DNA from: Cudoniella acicularis
Taxonomy: Eukaryota; Ascomycota; Leotiomycetes; Helotiales; Helotiaceae
Reading direction: 5' to 3'
Assembly (NCBI GenBank): GCA_013054445.1
Contig: JAAMPI010000281.1
Coordinates: 1 to 45,760 of the forward strand
DNA length: 45,760 bases
A program made the translations under genes and the position numbers. Positions 31,839 to 43,693 of the stretch are shown here, piece by piece. Under the pieces are notes generated by a model, which did no database searches, was not told where the DNA came from, and saw only the letters and a list, made by a program, of their open reading frames with translations. Position 1 is the stretch's first letter; each line of letters starts with the position of its first letter.

Positions 31839-32347
31839 TTTGTCGATTTAAGAGATACAGAATTGCAACATAGGCTGGCGACGATGATGGATTTTCTAGA
31901 TTTCAATAAACATGCTGAACATGAGCGCGTTGGGAGGTGAGCACAGGCCAGCTCCAGAGTACTGGGCGCTGAGCTGCGCCCTCTACAATACTTGTCAGCA
32001 ACGATTCGCGCCGGGCGTGGACAGCCTGCCGTTGGTGGCCGAAGCCGACCATGCTTCCTGAATTCCGTCTCTTTCTCCTCTTTCTCCTCTTTCTCCCCCT
32101 TTCCCTCCCTTTCCTCTTCAGACGGTTCCACTTACCTTCTCTACACTTCACACACTTTGTACCCATTTGCTCATCGCAAAGAGACCCGACAACAATCGCA
32201 CCTTGTTTCAGACTTGTTCGCTGTCGTCTTCACCCTCATCTGCTCACCGTTCTCGTCTTTTTCTCTCGCGACGGCTTCTCCGCACCCACTTCCACAGCGC
32301 ACACAACCACTGCCCTCGACTCCTTACACTCGCCGCCCACCATCAAA
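31839..32347. promoter_or_regulatory. Shared divergent promoter with CT-rich tract
   Basis: The 509 bases between two zinc-finger genes that point away from each other. A long pyrimidine tract of CTTTCTCCT-type repeats (about 32066-32125) lies nearer the plus-strand gene, and pyrimidine-rich DNA continues toward its ATG. Such CT tracts are common just upstream of transcription starts in filamentous fungi. No TATA box stands out. Confidence 0.55.
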
Positions 32348-33332
32348 ATGACTGGACACCAAGCTATCTCGAACTCAGCCCGGTTCCTGTCTATCTCCGA
32401 CTATGATAACCTTACCGCCCGAACAGTCGACAACCGACAAGACTCTTCTCAACGCTATTGCGAGGACACTCTAAAGTAATTTTTTTTTTAAGTCAGCTGA
32501 CGTATGCCTACTTCCAAGATTCGATCCACAAGTGCGCTGGCGTGACAACATCTCATTGGCCACTCCTCCCAGCCCTACCCCGGGCCATTCCTGCCCAACG
32601 CACGAAAATTGCCGCCAAAAGTTGCAGGCTCTTGAAGCCCGGGTTTCTCAGCTTGAGCACCAGTTACAGTCTCAGACTACCACAGTCTCTCCGTTGTTGA
32701 AACTGAACGATGGTTACCTCAATAATACCATTGTGTCAGGACCACATGTTGGTACCCCTCCAGCTGGAGCTTCGATGCTGAGTAGTGAATACCGCTACTT
32801 CGACACTGTGAGTGGCTTTGATTTGGTGTCACAACCACTTCATGGCTTTGGGTCTGGATCGAATGCTTTGGGAATAAATGGGCCTGGACAATTTATTAAC
32901 CTACAACCAACAAATAATTATGTCACGCTTTCCGCTCAGGATCCTTGCGAAGAGTTTTTGGATTTGAGCAATGCCGACGACCCTTCAGACAATACCTTTC
33001 TAGCACAGCTTTCGATGGACAACTCGAGCAAACTCAACTACCACTTGAACAGCAGGACGCCAGATAATCCCTCTTCCCCCCTTCCACTGGTCGGCGAAGT
33101 TGCGCAGCCGCCTTCCGCTTCAGTTTCGCTTGCCAGCGCAACTACCACCCGATTCCGCTGTACATTCCCAAACTGTGTCATGTCCTTCGGGCGCAAAGGT
33201 GACCGCACCCGCCACGAGCGCATACATGATCCAAACGGGCGACGATTCTCATGCACCATTGCAGGCTGTGATCGTCACTTCTACAGAGCTGATAAGCTGA
33301 GCGAGCATCTCCAAATGCACCGTCAGCAATAG
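32348..33332 (+). CDS. C2H2 zinc-finger protein (putative transcription factor)
   Basis: Two exons (32348-32475, 32519-33332; intron GTAATT...CCAAG, 43 bp) give 313 residues. The start context CACCATCAAAATG is fungal-like. The N-terminal part has a short heptad region (CRQKLQALEARVSQLEHQLQ, about residues 63-82) that could form a coiled-coil dimer. A long Ser/Asn/Gly-rich middle is probably disordered and may activate transcription. Two adjacent C2H2 fingers close the protein: FRCTFPNCVMSFGRKGDRTRHERIH and FSCTIAGCDRHFYRADKLSEHLQMH, each with CX4CX12HX3-4H spacing. Likely a nuclear DNA-binding regulator. No closer family can be named. It is transcribed divergently from a second C2H2 gene. Confidence 0.85.
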
Positions 33333-36300
33333 GTGGTTGGTTACCTTTGTGCTGGTGCAGGAGTTAGGGCATGATAGATTCTAGGAGGTATAGGGAAAGA
33401 AGGATTTTGAATGAGAGTGGGAGTGCGTGAGAAATTGCTCAACTACAGGATTCTTTATGACCTTTCGCATTTGGCGCGTTTTGGGATTTTATCTCTCCTC
33501 CCCTTCTGACTCAATAAGACGCAATATGGTTTTCTTTGTCTCCCCTACGCACCTCACCACCACCTTCCCAGCTTTTATTTTTTAAGAGCTTGCTACATTT
33601 GGTTGATATTCTCTTGTCTGTCTCCTTTCCTTTCTTTCTAACGATTTATTCTCCCATTATATTTCAACCCAAAAAGTTCTAAAAAAATCATTTATCTTTA
33701 TCTCTAAAAAAACGAATCGATGAATTTAGGTTGGGTTATTACCTAGTTCTAGTTAGATACCATTCCTCATACCACTTTTCTGAAGTTGCAATATTATCAT
33801 CTAACCTCTGAAGGTGTTTTCTATCCCGAAGAATAAGTAGCTTGGCTCTACGAACCCATTTTCTAGTCCCCCCTTTTATGCCCCACCTTGGTCGCTTAGC
33901 CTTCGACATGGACCGCACCTATTTTTGGCGAACCCCTATTTCTAGTTCCATTAACATTTGAACGCAATAAATAACAATTCATAATGCTTCGCTCTATAAT
34001 ATGGAATCATGTTCTGGAAGAATTGCCGCGTTCAGAAGATTTACAATGAAGAGAACAGCGAAAACTGAATTTCAGGTTTGTAGCGAGTCCATACGATGTG
34101 CAGGAACGCTGCATTAGCTAGAACTTGTCTTGAAGATGTGAGCAAAAGGTTTAAAACCAACACGGGCGCATCCTGTTCGAGTGCGAGAAATGAGCGTAGC
34201 GTCGTGCTGTACGAAATGAACGCTAGTCTGAATCTGCATGTCTTATGATGCCCCTGTGGGGACTGGATCAAGTTAGAAAGATTTCACTCCTGGTCGACAA
34301 TAAGAAAGTCTTTTAGAGTTTTCGCCAATTTTATTGTTCATCCATGGCGAGCAGTCGACTCCTGTGATGAAAATCGCATGTTCTCGTTCGATTGCGTATG
34401 CATGTTGTTGAGTGTCTTGTCTCGGTAGAGGTAGGGGGCTGTCTTAGTGATCCGGATATACGCGGGAGACAAAAGGAGAGTAGGAATCTCAATACACAAC
34501 TACCTTTTCTCAGAATATGCAATTGTATACATATTAAAATATACGCAAAAGTGCGTAGAGTTATTTGTAATAAACAATAAGAACTTTGGAACCCTTCTTA
34601 GGCTACATGAAGGCAGATATTCTATTGCTTGTATATTAAATATACGTAAAGCTACATAGGTAATTTGTGATAAAGCATTATACATTCCGGCTAATTGGAC
34701 CCAGGGCCAGTTTTCCCCACCGGCTCTGTCCGGAGGCTGAGTGCTCGGTTGCTCCTTTATGGCTATCTTGCAGATTACTAGCACTTCGATTTTTCGTGAT
34801 CATCGAATCGTCCTTGACTTAAGGTGAATTTTAAGTAAACATTCTTCATAAATAACACCATTATCGACCCATATTTCAAAGGCTCGATGGGTGATTCTTC
34901 AACGTTGCAGTGAACAGCATGCAGCATGCAGTAGGGCTCTATGTATTAAATTGCATTTTAAGATCTTCAAATGCGAGGTTCACAATTCACATTACTGATG
35001 TAGTTCGCATTCAAATTCCCAATTCCGATCACCGGGATTTATCTCCAGGCACTGCATAAAATAGGCAGCGCTCTTTCGTTACCTTCCCATTTTAAGTAAT
35101 GGGCAGATAAATGTGGCGACAGAAAGACAGAAAAGTAAAAAACACAAGTGACTCATTTCGTTCCTTCTCGTGATCATCACTTGCCAAAATTGATTAGAAT
35201 ATTTGGAATGACAGGGACAAGGTGCGAGAAGTCGGCCATCCTCCCATCAATTGATTGATGGTCCACCGCAGCGTGAGGGAGATGACCCCACCCAACGTGT
35301 GGTCGGCGCCTGATTACTCGCAGTTACAGTTATGAGCAATCCGCCTTGCTTTGTGCCGCGATTCACCTGTGTTACCTTGTTCCTCAACAGGCCTCACAGA
35401 TTCTGTCCACTCCTATCGTTCCGTCGGTCGTTGTTCTGTTCTATCGGTCGCTGTTCCTTGTCTTCGGTGTAGATGTCGTAGCTCATAGCCACGTCGATAG
35501 ACAGGGCAAGTCAAATGCTAGGGAGAAAACACCTGGCCCTGTCCCTAGATGTGCTACGCCATGCTATGTCACCAATCCTGATCCAAATTCTTTGTGCCAA
35601 AATGCTGCCCCTATCTAACTATTCTCCCTTCCTGTTTTCCGCTTCTTGTTCGACCAGTGTCGTGTATTGTTGAATATAGGCAATATGATGCCTTAGGTCC
35701 AACGCAGGGAAACTCGGCCAATCCACTACCACTCTTGTATTTGAACTCCTAGCGAACGCCAAGTGGAGGTGAGAGCTCGTCGTCCGCCTGGGTTGGTGAA
35801 AGCGCCAGAGGCTGACAGAATGCAATCGTCGGGTTCTATCTCTGCCTTCTCTTAAGCCTTATTTATGGCCTGAGGCCTTCATCCAGTCAGCCACACGCAG
35901 CCGCACATGATTTCACTTTCCGTCCGCACTCGCCTCGTCCACACTTCGCCTCTTCCGCCATCCTCCAGCCTGGGCAGAAAGCACCATCATTGCGCAAAAT
36001 CAATCTCTTCTTTCATTAGCCTCCGCAGATATGGTTTAATCCCTCTGCAGAAATCGTCGGCGTTGCTTTACGTCTTGAATAATTCGGGGTGATCTTTACC
36101 AACACCATCCACTAATCTGTATCTAGGTGCTGGCAAAGCACTCGAACTTTCAGTCAGGTCTCTGGAGATTTTTTCTGGAAGTTTTATGCGTTGTGGTTGC
36201 TGGATGAATTGTGATTTAATTTGTATGCCTGCCTTCTTTCGGAGTCTCTAAAATCTGTTGCTCGACAGGTTTGTGGCTGACAAATTTGTGGTCAACGCGT

Positions 36301-36590
36301 CAACCCAACATCCTTAATCATTCAACCTGTAGCAAACAGGTCGAGACTTATTATCAGGAACTCACCTTGTTATAAACACAACAGTTTCCCCGCTGAAAAT
36401 ATAGGTTAGGTATGATTCCGTCTAGTCTTCTCTCTTCCGCTTCCTGAAATACTTACTACTCTAGACCATTGATGGATTCTTCAGATGGCTAGAGAGCGAG
36501 CAGAGCGCCATTTCTTATTACTTTGCCCACCGCCCTTATGTCTGCCGTTCATTCTTAGAAGCAGTGCAATGAGTTGCCAGCCGTAGATCC
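33333..36590. other. Long region without a recognisable gene
   Basis: Starts with the 3' region of the zinc-finger gene. AT-rich runs at 33640-33730, a diverged direct repeat at 34522-34679 and a GC-richer stretch at 35330-36100. Open frames reach 98 codons at most, and none shows a family motif. The part after about 35900 may contain the eroded 5' end of the pseudogene that follows. Confidence 0.4.
34522..34679 (+). repeat. Diverged direct repeat, about 57 bp, 102 bp apart
   Basis: 34522-34578 and 34624-34679 share the order ATTG...TATTAAA(A)TATACG.AAA...GCGTAG/CTACATAG...TTATTTGT.ATAAA. The copies differ at several positions and by small gaps, so the duplication is old. Confidence 0.55.
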
Positions 36591-38232
36591 TTGGTAACTC
36601 TAATCGCGACTCCTGCGGAGAGCGCTCTGGATAACGAGCCTGCGGTATCTAATTCCGAGGAGGATGCTAATCAGACAGATTCGTTAACGCACGACGACGT
36701 AGATGAAAGAGTTCATAACAAGGCCAGCCTTATCACAAATGAACTCCGCATAGATGATCTTTTATTATGTCTCGGGATACAATTGCTGCATAGTCCTAAA
36801 ACGAAAGAAACATCTCAGCGTTTGACGGTGCCGGTTGGCTCTACGATTGTTTACGACACAGTCCCTTTACCAACAATGAGCACATAGACAAGTCTCTACG
36901 GGGACCTGTGGATGAATGCATGGAACAGGCTGGGGAAAATAATCAATCTTCTTTTAGCGCTCTCCCGGCCGTCAATGACTATCTAGAGGCCGTGACTCTC
37001 GACCTTGGTGAACACACAGCAGATGAGCCCCTACTTTGTTTCTACAGTGCTGACCATTGAATTTGACGTTACAGAATCCTCCTCCTATAATAACCCGACT
37101 CAAGTCCAAACTTTACCACGAGAGCAAGCAAAGCGAAAGCGAAAGCGTCCAGCATCTAGTGCCTTAATACATCGAGGGCAACCGACTAGCGAGACGGATA
37201 CGCTATCTACTCTTCCTCGCGACATTTTAGACAAGTGGAGCAGGATTAACGGCTCAGAAACACTTACTCAATTGTGGCTCTGTCTTAGAGCAAAGCGCGG
37301 GTCGCCTTCGAATAAGAAACCGGAGAGCATACTCGAGACCTCTGACCCCTTAGACACCAGCACAGATAGGCAACTAGCAGTATATCAACCCTAATATCAG
37401 AGAGGTATCAACAGAACCTCAAAGGAATATAAACAATTTGCCGAAGTACCGTGGCGATTATACCTGGCAAACATAGCTAGCCTCTATATACGGGAGAAAG
37501 CGGCGCGAAAGAACGCAAAGGAAGGACGCAAAAGAAACAGAAGTCGTAATCTAGAGGCTGTGAACGCACCTCGAAAATCTGTGTATGATATCTTTGTCGA
37601 CTTTCTTCTTCTAGAACCGCTGAAAGAGGACATTGAAACACGTGAAAAGGCCAAGACAAGGTTTGACAATTAGGTATAACATAGAAAGCGGTAGGCTAAA
37701 CTGATTGAACGTTTTGGCTCAGGCATTCAACTCCTGATACCTCAGGATCTGGCTAATGACAAGTGAGTTGTTCCCCGCAAGATGCCCCTTCTTAACACCT
37801 TAGCTATACGATAGTTTAATTACTGATCTTGACAACTATAGCCTCCGAAATATGACGCTACTTGAGGTAGATGCCCTTGTGGAACATCTGGATTCTTATT
37901 GGCCGTCTCTTAAAGCCGACATTCAGAAATTCATATCTCTTCTGTCGCTACTGATCAAAGATCAGTGCTTACTAGATCGGAGGCTAGAGCTTGAGATGTT
38001 GACCGAAAGCCAGATTGCATCTAGAGAGCATACAGATCGATCGTTGAAAGAGTTGTTTGAGTACTGTGATGATTACTCGTCTTTTTTAGCAGAGATTGCT
38101 CGTTCTGATCTCCCCGAAGCTTTATCGGACCCNNTNNCATCCTTTGCTTATCTCTACCAACGTCATGCGAAAAGAGTACTTATGCATTCCAAGGTTGAGG
38201 TACCTCCGTACCTACTGTACATGAATGGATGA
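36591..38232 (+). pseudogene. Decayed gene of unknown function
   Basis: Several open segments in one orientation read like one broken protein: 36591-36887; 37005-37394 (basic, KRKRPASS); a following part in the same strand with FAEVPWRLYLANIASLYIREKAARKNAKE; then KSVYDIFVDFLLLEPLKED and, through TAG/TAA/TAG codons (37672-37703), KLIERFGSGIQLLIPQDLAND. A good intron (GTGAGT at about 37764 to CTATAG about 37841) leads to MTLLEVDALVEHLDSYWPSL and a helical domain ending at 38232. The stops sit where Trp or Gln would suit (after RKR, for example), again RIP-like. Ns occur at 38133-38138. I do not recognise the family; the C-terminal part is helical and acidic, with no signal peptide. Exon limits before 37400 are uncertain. 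Confidence 0.5.
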
Positions 38233-41200
38233 CATGCCACTCGACGGCAAGGCATGATCTCACATCGTGGGGTACAGATATTTGTGCAGTGAAAAAGTAC
38301 GGTTGCTGTGCGGGACGATATACGAAATACGATGCAGGTGAGTACTTCAAGATGTCTCCTGACGTACATATACCATCATGGTGATCAGTCGAGAGATAAA
38401 GCAAGCGCTTTGATGTTGTGAGGCAATTTGATGGGAGATCTGGGGAATAAATGTCACTGACCGGGAGGGAGTGGAAACATCGATGATCCGAGACGGATGA
38501 TCTGATTATCTTCAAGTGATCACTTCAGACTTCTCTGTGGAAAGAAATGGTACCGAGAGGCTTTCAAATATTATTTTATTCTCAACACGAATGTCTAGTG
38601 TGGAAATCATCCATATCTGATCTAAGATAAATAATAGCAAGGAATGAGAATCTCTCAATGACATTTTCACCATCGCGCTTCAATTCTCAAATAATCGGAC
38701 AAGAGATCACCACCAACGCATTAAAAAGCCTCGCATCAAATATGCAACCTTCTTTGCTTCTTTTCTTCTTGTAACACACTGACGTCTGACCGTCTGAGCG
38801 CACCGTGCCGTTTGCCACGTGAAAATTCAAATAGGTATGCTTACCAGATTCTTTAATTTGAGCCTCGTGTGTTTGATCGGCGGTTGTTGATAATAATAGA
38901 ATTAAGACTCGCAGAAGTGACAAATTCTTTGACTGCTAGGTGTACAGGGCGATTGGTTGGCTAGATGATTGGGTGGTTGGAAGAGTTGTTTCGCTGCGCC
39001 GGTTTGTAAGAATGGGGTAAGGGGAAGGGGAGTGAGTGAGTGTATTTTGGTTGCACGTGCATACTTCGAGGGAGAATTTGAGGAGTTTGAATTATCGGAA
39101 GGATGCGGTGAAAAAAGTCAAAAGCAGATAGTGATACGAAACTCACCTGCCTATCTACCAGTTTAAAATCCTCGAAACTTCGGTGTCGTTGACTCATTCA
39201 ATCGAAAGAGGGAGGTCACCACGAAAATTCAAATTAATTAAAGAAGTCATTTCCAGTGGAAATTCCTCCTCATGCCTCTCTCAGCCTTCGGAGTCCGGCT
39301 AACCGGTGGCAGTGTGGCACAAGGCGATGGTGGTGATGTGAGCCAGGCATGTTTTGGGGAGGGGGTGGTTAAGTTATATTACAGTACGTGTTAAGGCGTG
39401 GGATAACCTTACTGGGCTGTGGGATTCGCGGGGGAGGCGCATGCGAGTTAGAAGTTGGAGATGACGAGTCACGAAATGAAGTGCATCTCTGCCATCGAAA
39501 AAAGAACGAGAAATGCGAAATTGTTTTAATTAGAGGAGTTTATGTCAATAGTTTGTTCAATCAACTGCCTGCCTATTTTCGTGGGCTTGTTTTACCATTT
39601 GATTCCATTAGGAAGCTCAGCTGTTGCTTTTTGACATGCCTGAGATCTGAATTTTGAGTATCCTAACTCCCGTGTGTGCCTTGGCTGCTGCGAGGATGTC
39701 GCTGGATACCTGCTGCCAGCCTGCTGGAGGTAATCTTTTTGAATTAGCAGATTTCCAGCCTTGCATAAATGACGTTACGGAGATGGCTGGGACCCTGGGG
39801 AACGGAGAAGGGGGAATATCTTCGGGACGAGGAGTCGCGGTCAAATGGTTGCTTGCGAGTCGCCGGTCGCTAAATTTGATTTTTGCAACTTAAATTAAGG
39901 GACCCAGTAGTCAAGAACTCCGAAGGATTCTAGCCTTTCGGCGATTAAGTTTATATTGGCTTTTGGAATAAGGAATTATCGTTTACATTGTGATTTGTCA
40001 CTCAGAAACGAAAGGGATGTCATCGAGGTGAGGTCTGCAGTCACGTGTCACAAGCGAAAAAAAATCCAAAACTTGCGCGGTTCTGTCCCTCAATTGTCCA
40101 CCTCCATCTCCTCAACACCACACCACACACCACAATTGATCCTCAGTTCGAGATGCTGCAACACCTCTGTGGAGGGGGATCCACCACATTTATTCAATTC
40201 TGCTGCTCGTCGTGACAGTTCTAGACATGTCACTACCTGTTCAAACCGGCTCGTCGACGACTCGAGCAGAGAGGTGCCGGGGCCTGGGAGAAGTTTCATC
40301 TCAACTCTCGAGACTATGCGAGTGTCAGACAACGCCGCCGAGAACCCCCTCGACCCCGTCGCCCTCCGAACACTGGACGGACCGTGCCTCTCGAGTGAGA
40401 GCCCCGAATTGACTGGATGAACTGCCAATTTCTCCCTGTCCGTTTCAATCACTGGATCCTTCTTCGCTTTCCGATTGTACCTGCAGATTGCCATGCCGAG
40501 GCCCTCCTCGACTTCGTGTCCCTTGCTGGCCGCGCGCAGAAGGATTTGCATCGCTGGGGAGGGAGAGATACTGTTCAGAGTCAGTATGTTTCGAGGCCAG
40601 GCGACGAGTTGTCGGTTTGCCCTCCACCCGCTAGGAATGGGATGCTTTTTTGAGTTCGTCGTCTTTTGTGAGGCCACTTGCAGCTTCGTGCGATGTGACC
40701 AAGACACCGGCTATCGAGAAGTCTATTCATGCGTCGTCCATTCAAACTGAAGAGTGCTGCGATTAGATCTGGAGATTTCAACCAGAAGAACCTCAATCTA
40801 AAATCATGGAAGGCTTCTTTGATCCTACGAACTCTCTGACTCGTCGGCAGGCCCTTTTGCATAACCTCCGCAATCCATGGCTCACCCTGGTCCTCAGGGA
40901 TATAAGCGAGTATCTGCGACCTCATCGAAACCCCCCTTCTGCTTCAGCAATGCCTTTCACACCTAGACTGTCGTGAAATGCTTCAGCAATCAGAGAGCCC
41001 GAAGCACACGCTGGTGGTAGGATCGCGCCATGGCGGCGGACCATGACCTCAGTCAGGATGGCCACGCAGACAGAACCCACTCCCATTGGCTTCATGGTGA
41101 CATGGGAGGCACCGTTGCAGACCGGCCTTGGTGCTTCTGCCCAGCAAAGAGGCTCTTTCTGACTGGGAGCCCGGAGGGTCCCTTGACATCTGCATCCAGA

Positions 41201-41670
41201 GACGGCGGATTTTCCCCGTAGAAATTGGTGCCAGCTATTCCCCCACCACACCAGGACACATCTAGCTCTCCGGCCTCTGCTCCTCCCGCGCGTGGACCAT
41301 TCTGTGCCTGGTGTCGCTGCATGGGCTTCTTTCTTATACTTCATGCAACCCTATAGCGCTGCCGAGCCTGATGTCTCGACATTCTTTTGGGTTTTGCTAC
41401 CAGTTTGTCGTCACATCTTTTCTTTTCGTTGGCTTTCCTTGCCACCACTGCTGGCTCAGATTTCCGTTTCATCTTGCTTCTTTCACCGTTCTGGGCGACT
41501 GGTGTGCCCCGCTAATTCCCGCCTTCCACTTGCAGCTTTCTCTTCTCTAACACTACGCTCCTTCATCAAGAACATCCCATTCGACCTTCATGACTTAACA
41601 ACACCACAACCGCAAACGATACGGCTCGCTGCCTGCGATTATCTTACTAACCATTGTCGACGGATCGCCA
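38233..41670. other. Long region without a recognisable gene
   Basis: The first 1.8 kb is AT-leaning with short chance frames. 40090-41340 is distinctly GC-richer, with several overlapping open frames on both strands of up to 205 codons, but no frame shows a known domain; one minus frame has a lone CLGHIARSC string resembling half of a zinc knuckle. It could be an eroded retroelement or chance. The last 300 bases, pyrimidine-rich, are promoter and leader of the seven-helix protein gene. Confidence 0.4.
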
Positions 41671-43693
41671 ATGACGGAGGACAATATGGCGGCGACCGCA
41701 ACGAGATTGGTGTTGGAGCGGGCTATGGCGAAGAATGTGACGAAGTTCAATACTACGACATTCGCACAGTTTAATTCGACATTATCGAGGGACAATGCAA
41801 CAAATCTCCTGATTCACAAGCTCGTGTTTGCTGAGAGCAAATCGGTTCGGACGTCGACGATAATATTGGCTGTTTTTAATGTGCTGGCAGCGCTTGCTAC
41901 TGCGGCCAGCATTCTCTACGACTGTTATATGGCATCGAAGAGGTGTAATCCGAAGTTTAAAGCATCGTATGTTGGCAGTGGATTAAAGGGTGGACGTGTG
42001 CTGATGGAAGATAGGAAATTCTGTGTGAAGCAGATTCATCCAGCGGAAACCTTCCCTCTGATCCTTTCAATCGGGATCGCCATTCAGGGAATAATATTTG
42101 CCGGTGTCCAATCTACTGGACTTCAATCGCTTTTCTTGGATAATGGAGGTTGCTCAGTAATTTCTCAATTCATGTGGCCGGGTATGTAAGATGGTTGCTG
42201 TAAGACGACCTGAACTAACGAATTTAGCCCTCTTCATTGTTCCCTACATACAGGTGGTTTACGGAATCGAGTGCGCGGTTCGATCGATGCGATATAGGCC
42301 ATTTCAACCTCGAGGCCCGTACGCGGTGAAGATATACACTGCAATCATCATATTGATGTTGGCTGCAACTTGGGTGCCTTCGAACCTCTACAAGGAAAAT
42401 GATGTGTGCTTCCCGTCGTTGATGTGGTTCCTGACCAGATATGGGGAGCTGGGGATTATTTTACTATCAATTTCTGGACTGTTGATGCTTATGAGTGCTC
42501 TAACGATATTCTTTCGCGTGTCCAGAGTGGATCTTATTGATGACCATCAACGAATTGCTGCGTCAAGAATGGTGTATTACCTTGTCCTGGGTGTTATATC
42601 CTTGGTATGTCCAGAGTTGAGGGTTGAAGGGTTCGTTTGCTGATCTTTATAGGCTTTCGTCATCCCATTTTTCGTATCGCTGGTAACTAGTGATAGCCAA
42701 GAAGGTGGAGATATAAAAGCGGCTATGATGGCAACAGTTGTTGTGAATCTTTCGGGATTGATTAGTGGACTCCTCCAGGTATTTTTGAGATCCAACACCG
42801 TCACGACATCATTTGGACCGTCAGCTTCGAGAGATCGCAAGAAGCACCAGATCAGGATATTTGGACCGAATGATCTTGTGTTCAACAATCAATTAATCTC
42901 ACCTGTGTCTGGACCCGGAACACCTCGTGAGCTTACATCACGAAGTACCAGCCGAGCGAGTCTCCTTGGCTTTGATAAGGAGACTAGAGGGAGAGCAATC
43001 AGCATGGATTCGCTGATGAGTCCGACGAAACGATACAATAATCCATTTGCAGCGAAGTCGTTGGATCAAAAATCATCAGAAATAGCATCCGGGTTTGATG
43101 CTACAGCCTCGACAGGACGAGGCCATGCACGAAAACCTTCTTATTCCTTGTTTCCCGCCGATGGAGATAGGCCTACTACTGCTCGGCAAGAGCCGGTCTC
43201 AATTTACGATATTAGTGATCTTACCCCACCACCCGCCATCTACGGTGCACGTGGCCATAAAAGAGATTCTTCGATAGCATCTTCAGCCACAGTCCAAATT
43301 GGATTGCGAATATCACACGCTCCTCCTTCAGCACCGGAGGCAGCCCCTTTGTCATTACCATCAACAACGTACAATGCTAATGCAACACCACGAACACCAC
43401 CATCACCTCTCAAAGTCCAGACTAAGGAACCCACGACACCTCCGCGGTCACCAAAGAAACCCAGTCCGTTGAATACGGCGATAACAACAAGTCCTATAGC
43501 CGCGTCGTGTATAAACAAGACACTCCCTCCAACACCAAAACCTACAATTGCCAAACTGATTGATGCCACGACGCAATTAAGTCCTGCAGTGTATTCACCG
43601 GCGCCAAAGACCAACTCGATGCCCCGAAATCCCTTAAGGGGAAACCCCCCAGGTAGTCCTTTAAGTCAACCCAAAAAGAGAGATTGGATATGA
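41671..43693 (+). CDS. Seven-helix membrane protein with long cytoplasmic tail (GPCR-like)
   Basis: Three exons (41671-42181, 42228-42604, 42653-43693; introns 46 and 48 bp with GTATGT donors) encode 642 residues. The N-terminal 58 residues carry three NxT/S sites (NVT, NTT, NST), consistent with an outside location. Seven hydrophobic segments lie at about residues 60-85, 126-147, 172-190, 202-222, 241-265, 285-308 and 320-342. The last 300 residues are a Pro/Ser/Thr-rich, basic, disordered tail with repeated PTPP/PPSP-like motifs and many possible phosphorylation sites. The topology fits a fungal G-protein-coupled-receptor-like protein, but no defining motif of a known class (such as CFEM/PTH11 or the STE2/STE3 families) was seen. 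A second ATG at codon 6 is an alternative start. Confidence 0.85.

Noticed and set aside
34447..34784. Several 60-90-codon frames in the direct-repeat region
   Set aside because: AT-rich, no motif, and disturbed by the old duplication.
40090..41340. GC-rich block with long overlapping frames and a CLGHIARSC string, possible LINE gag
   Set aside because: No full zinc knuckle, endonuclease or reverse transcriptase motif could be found, and frames on both strands are equally open; left unassigned.
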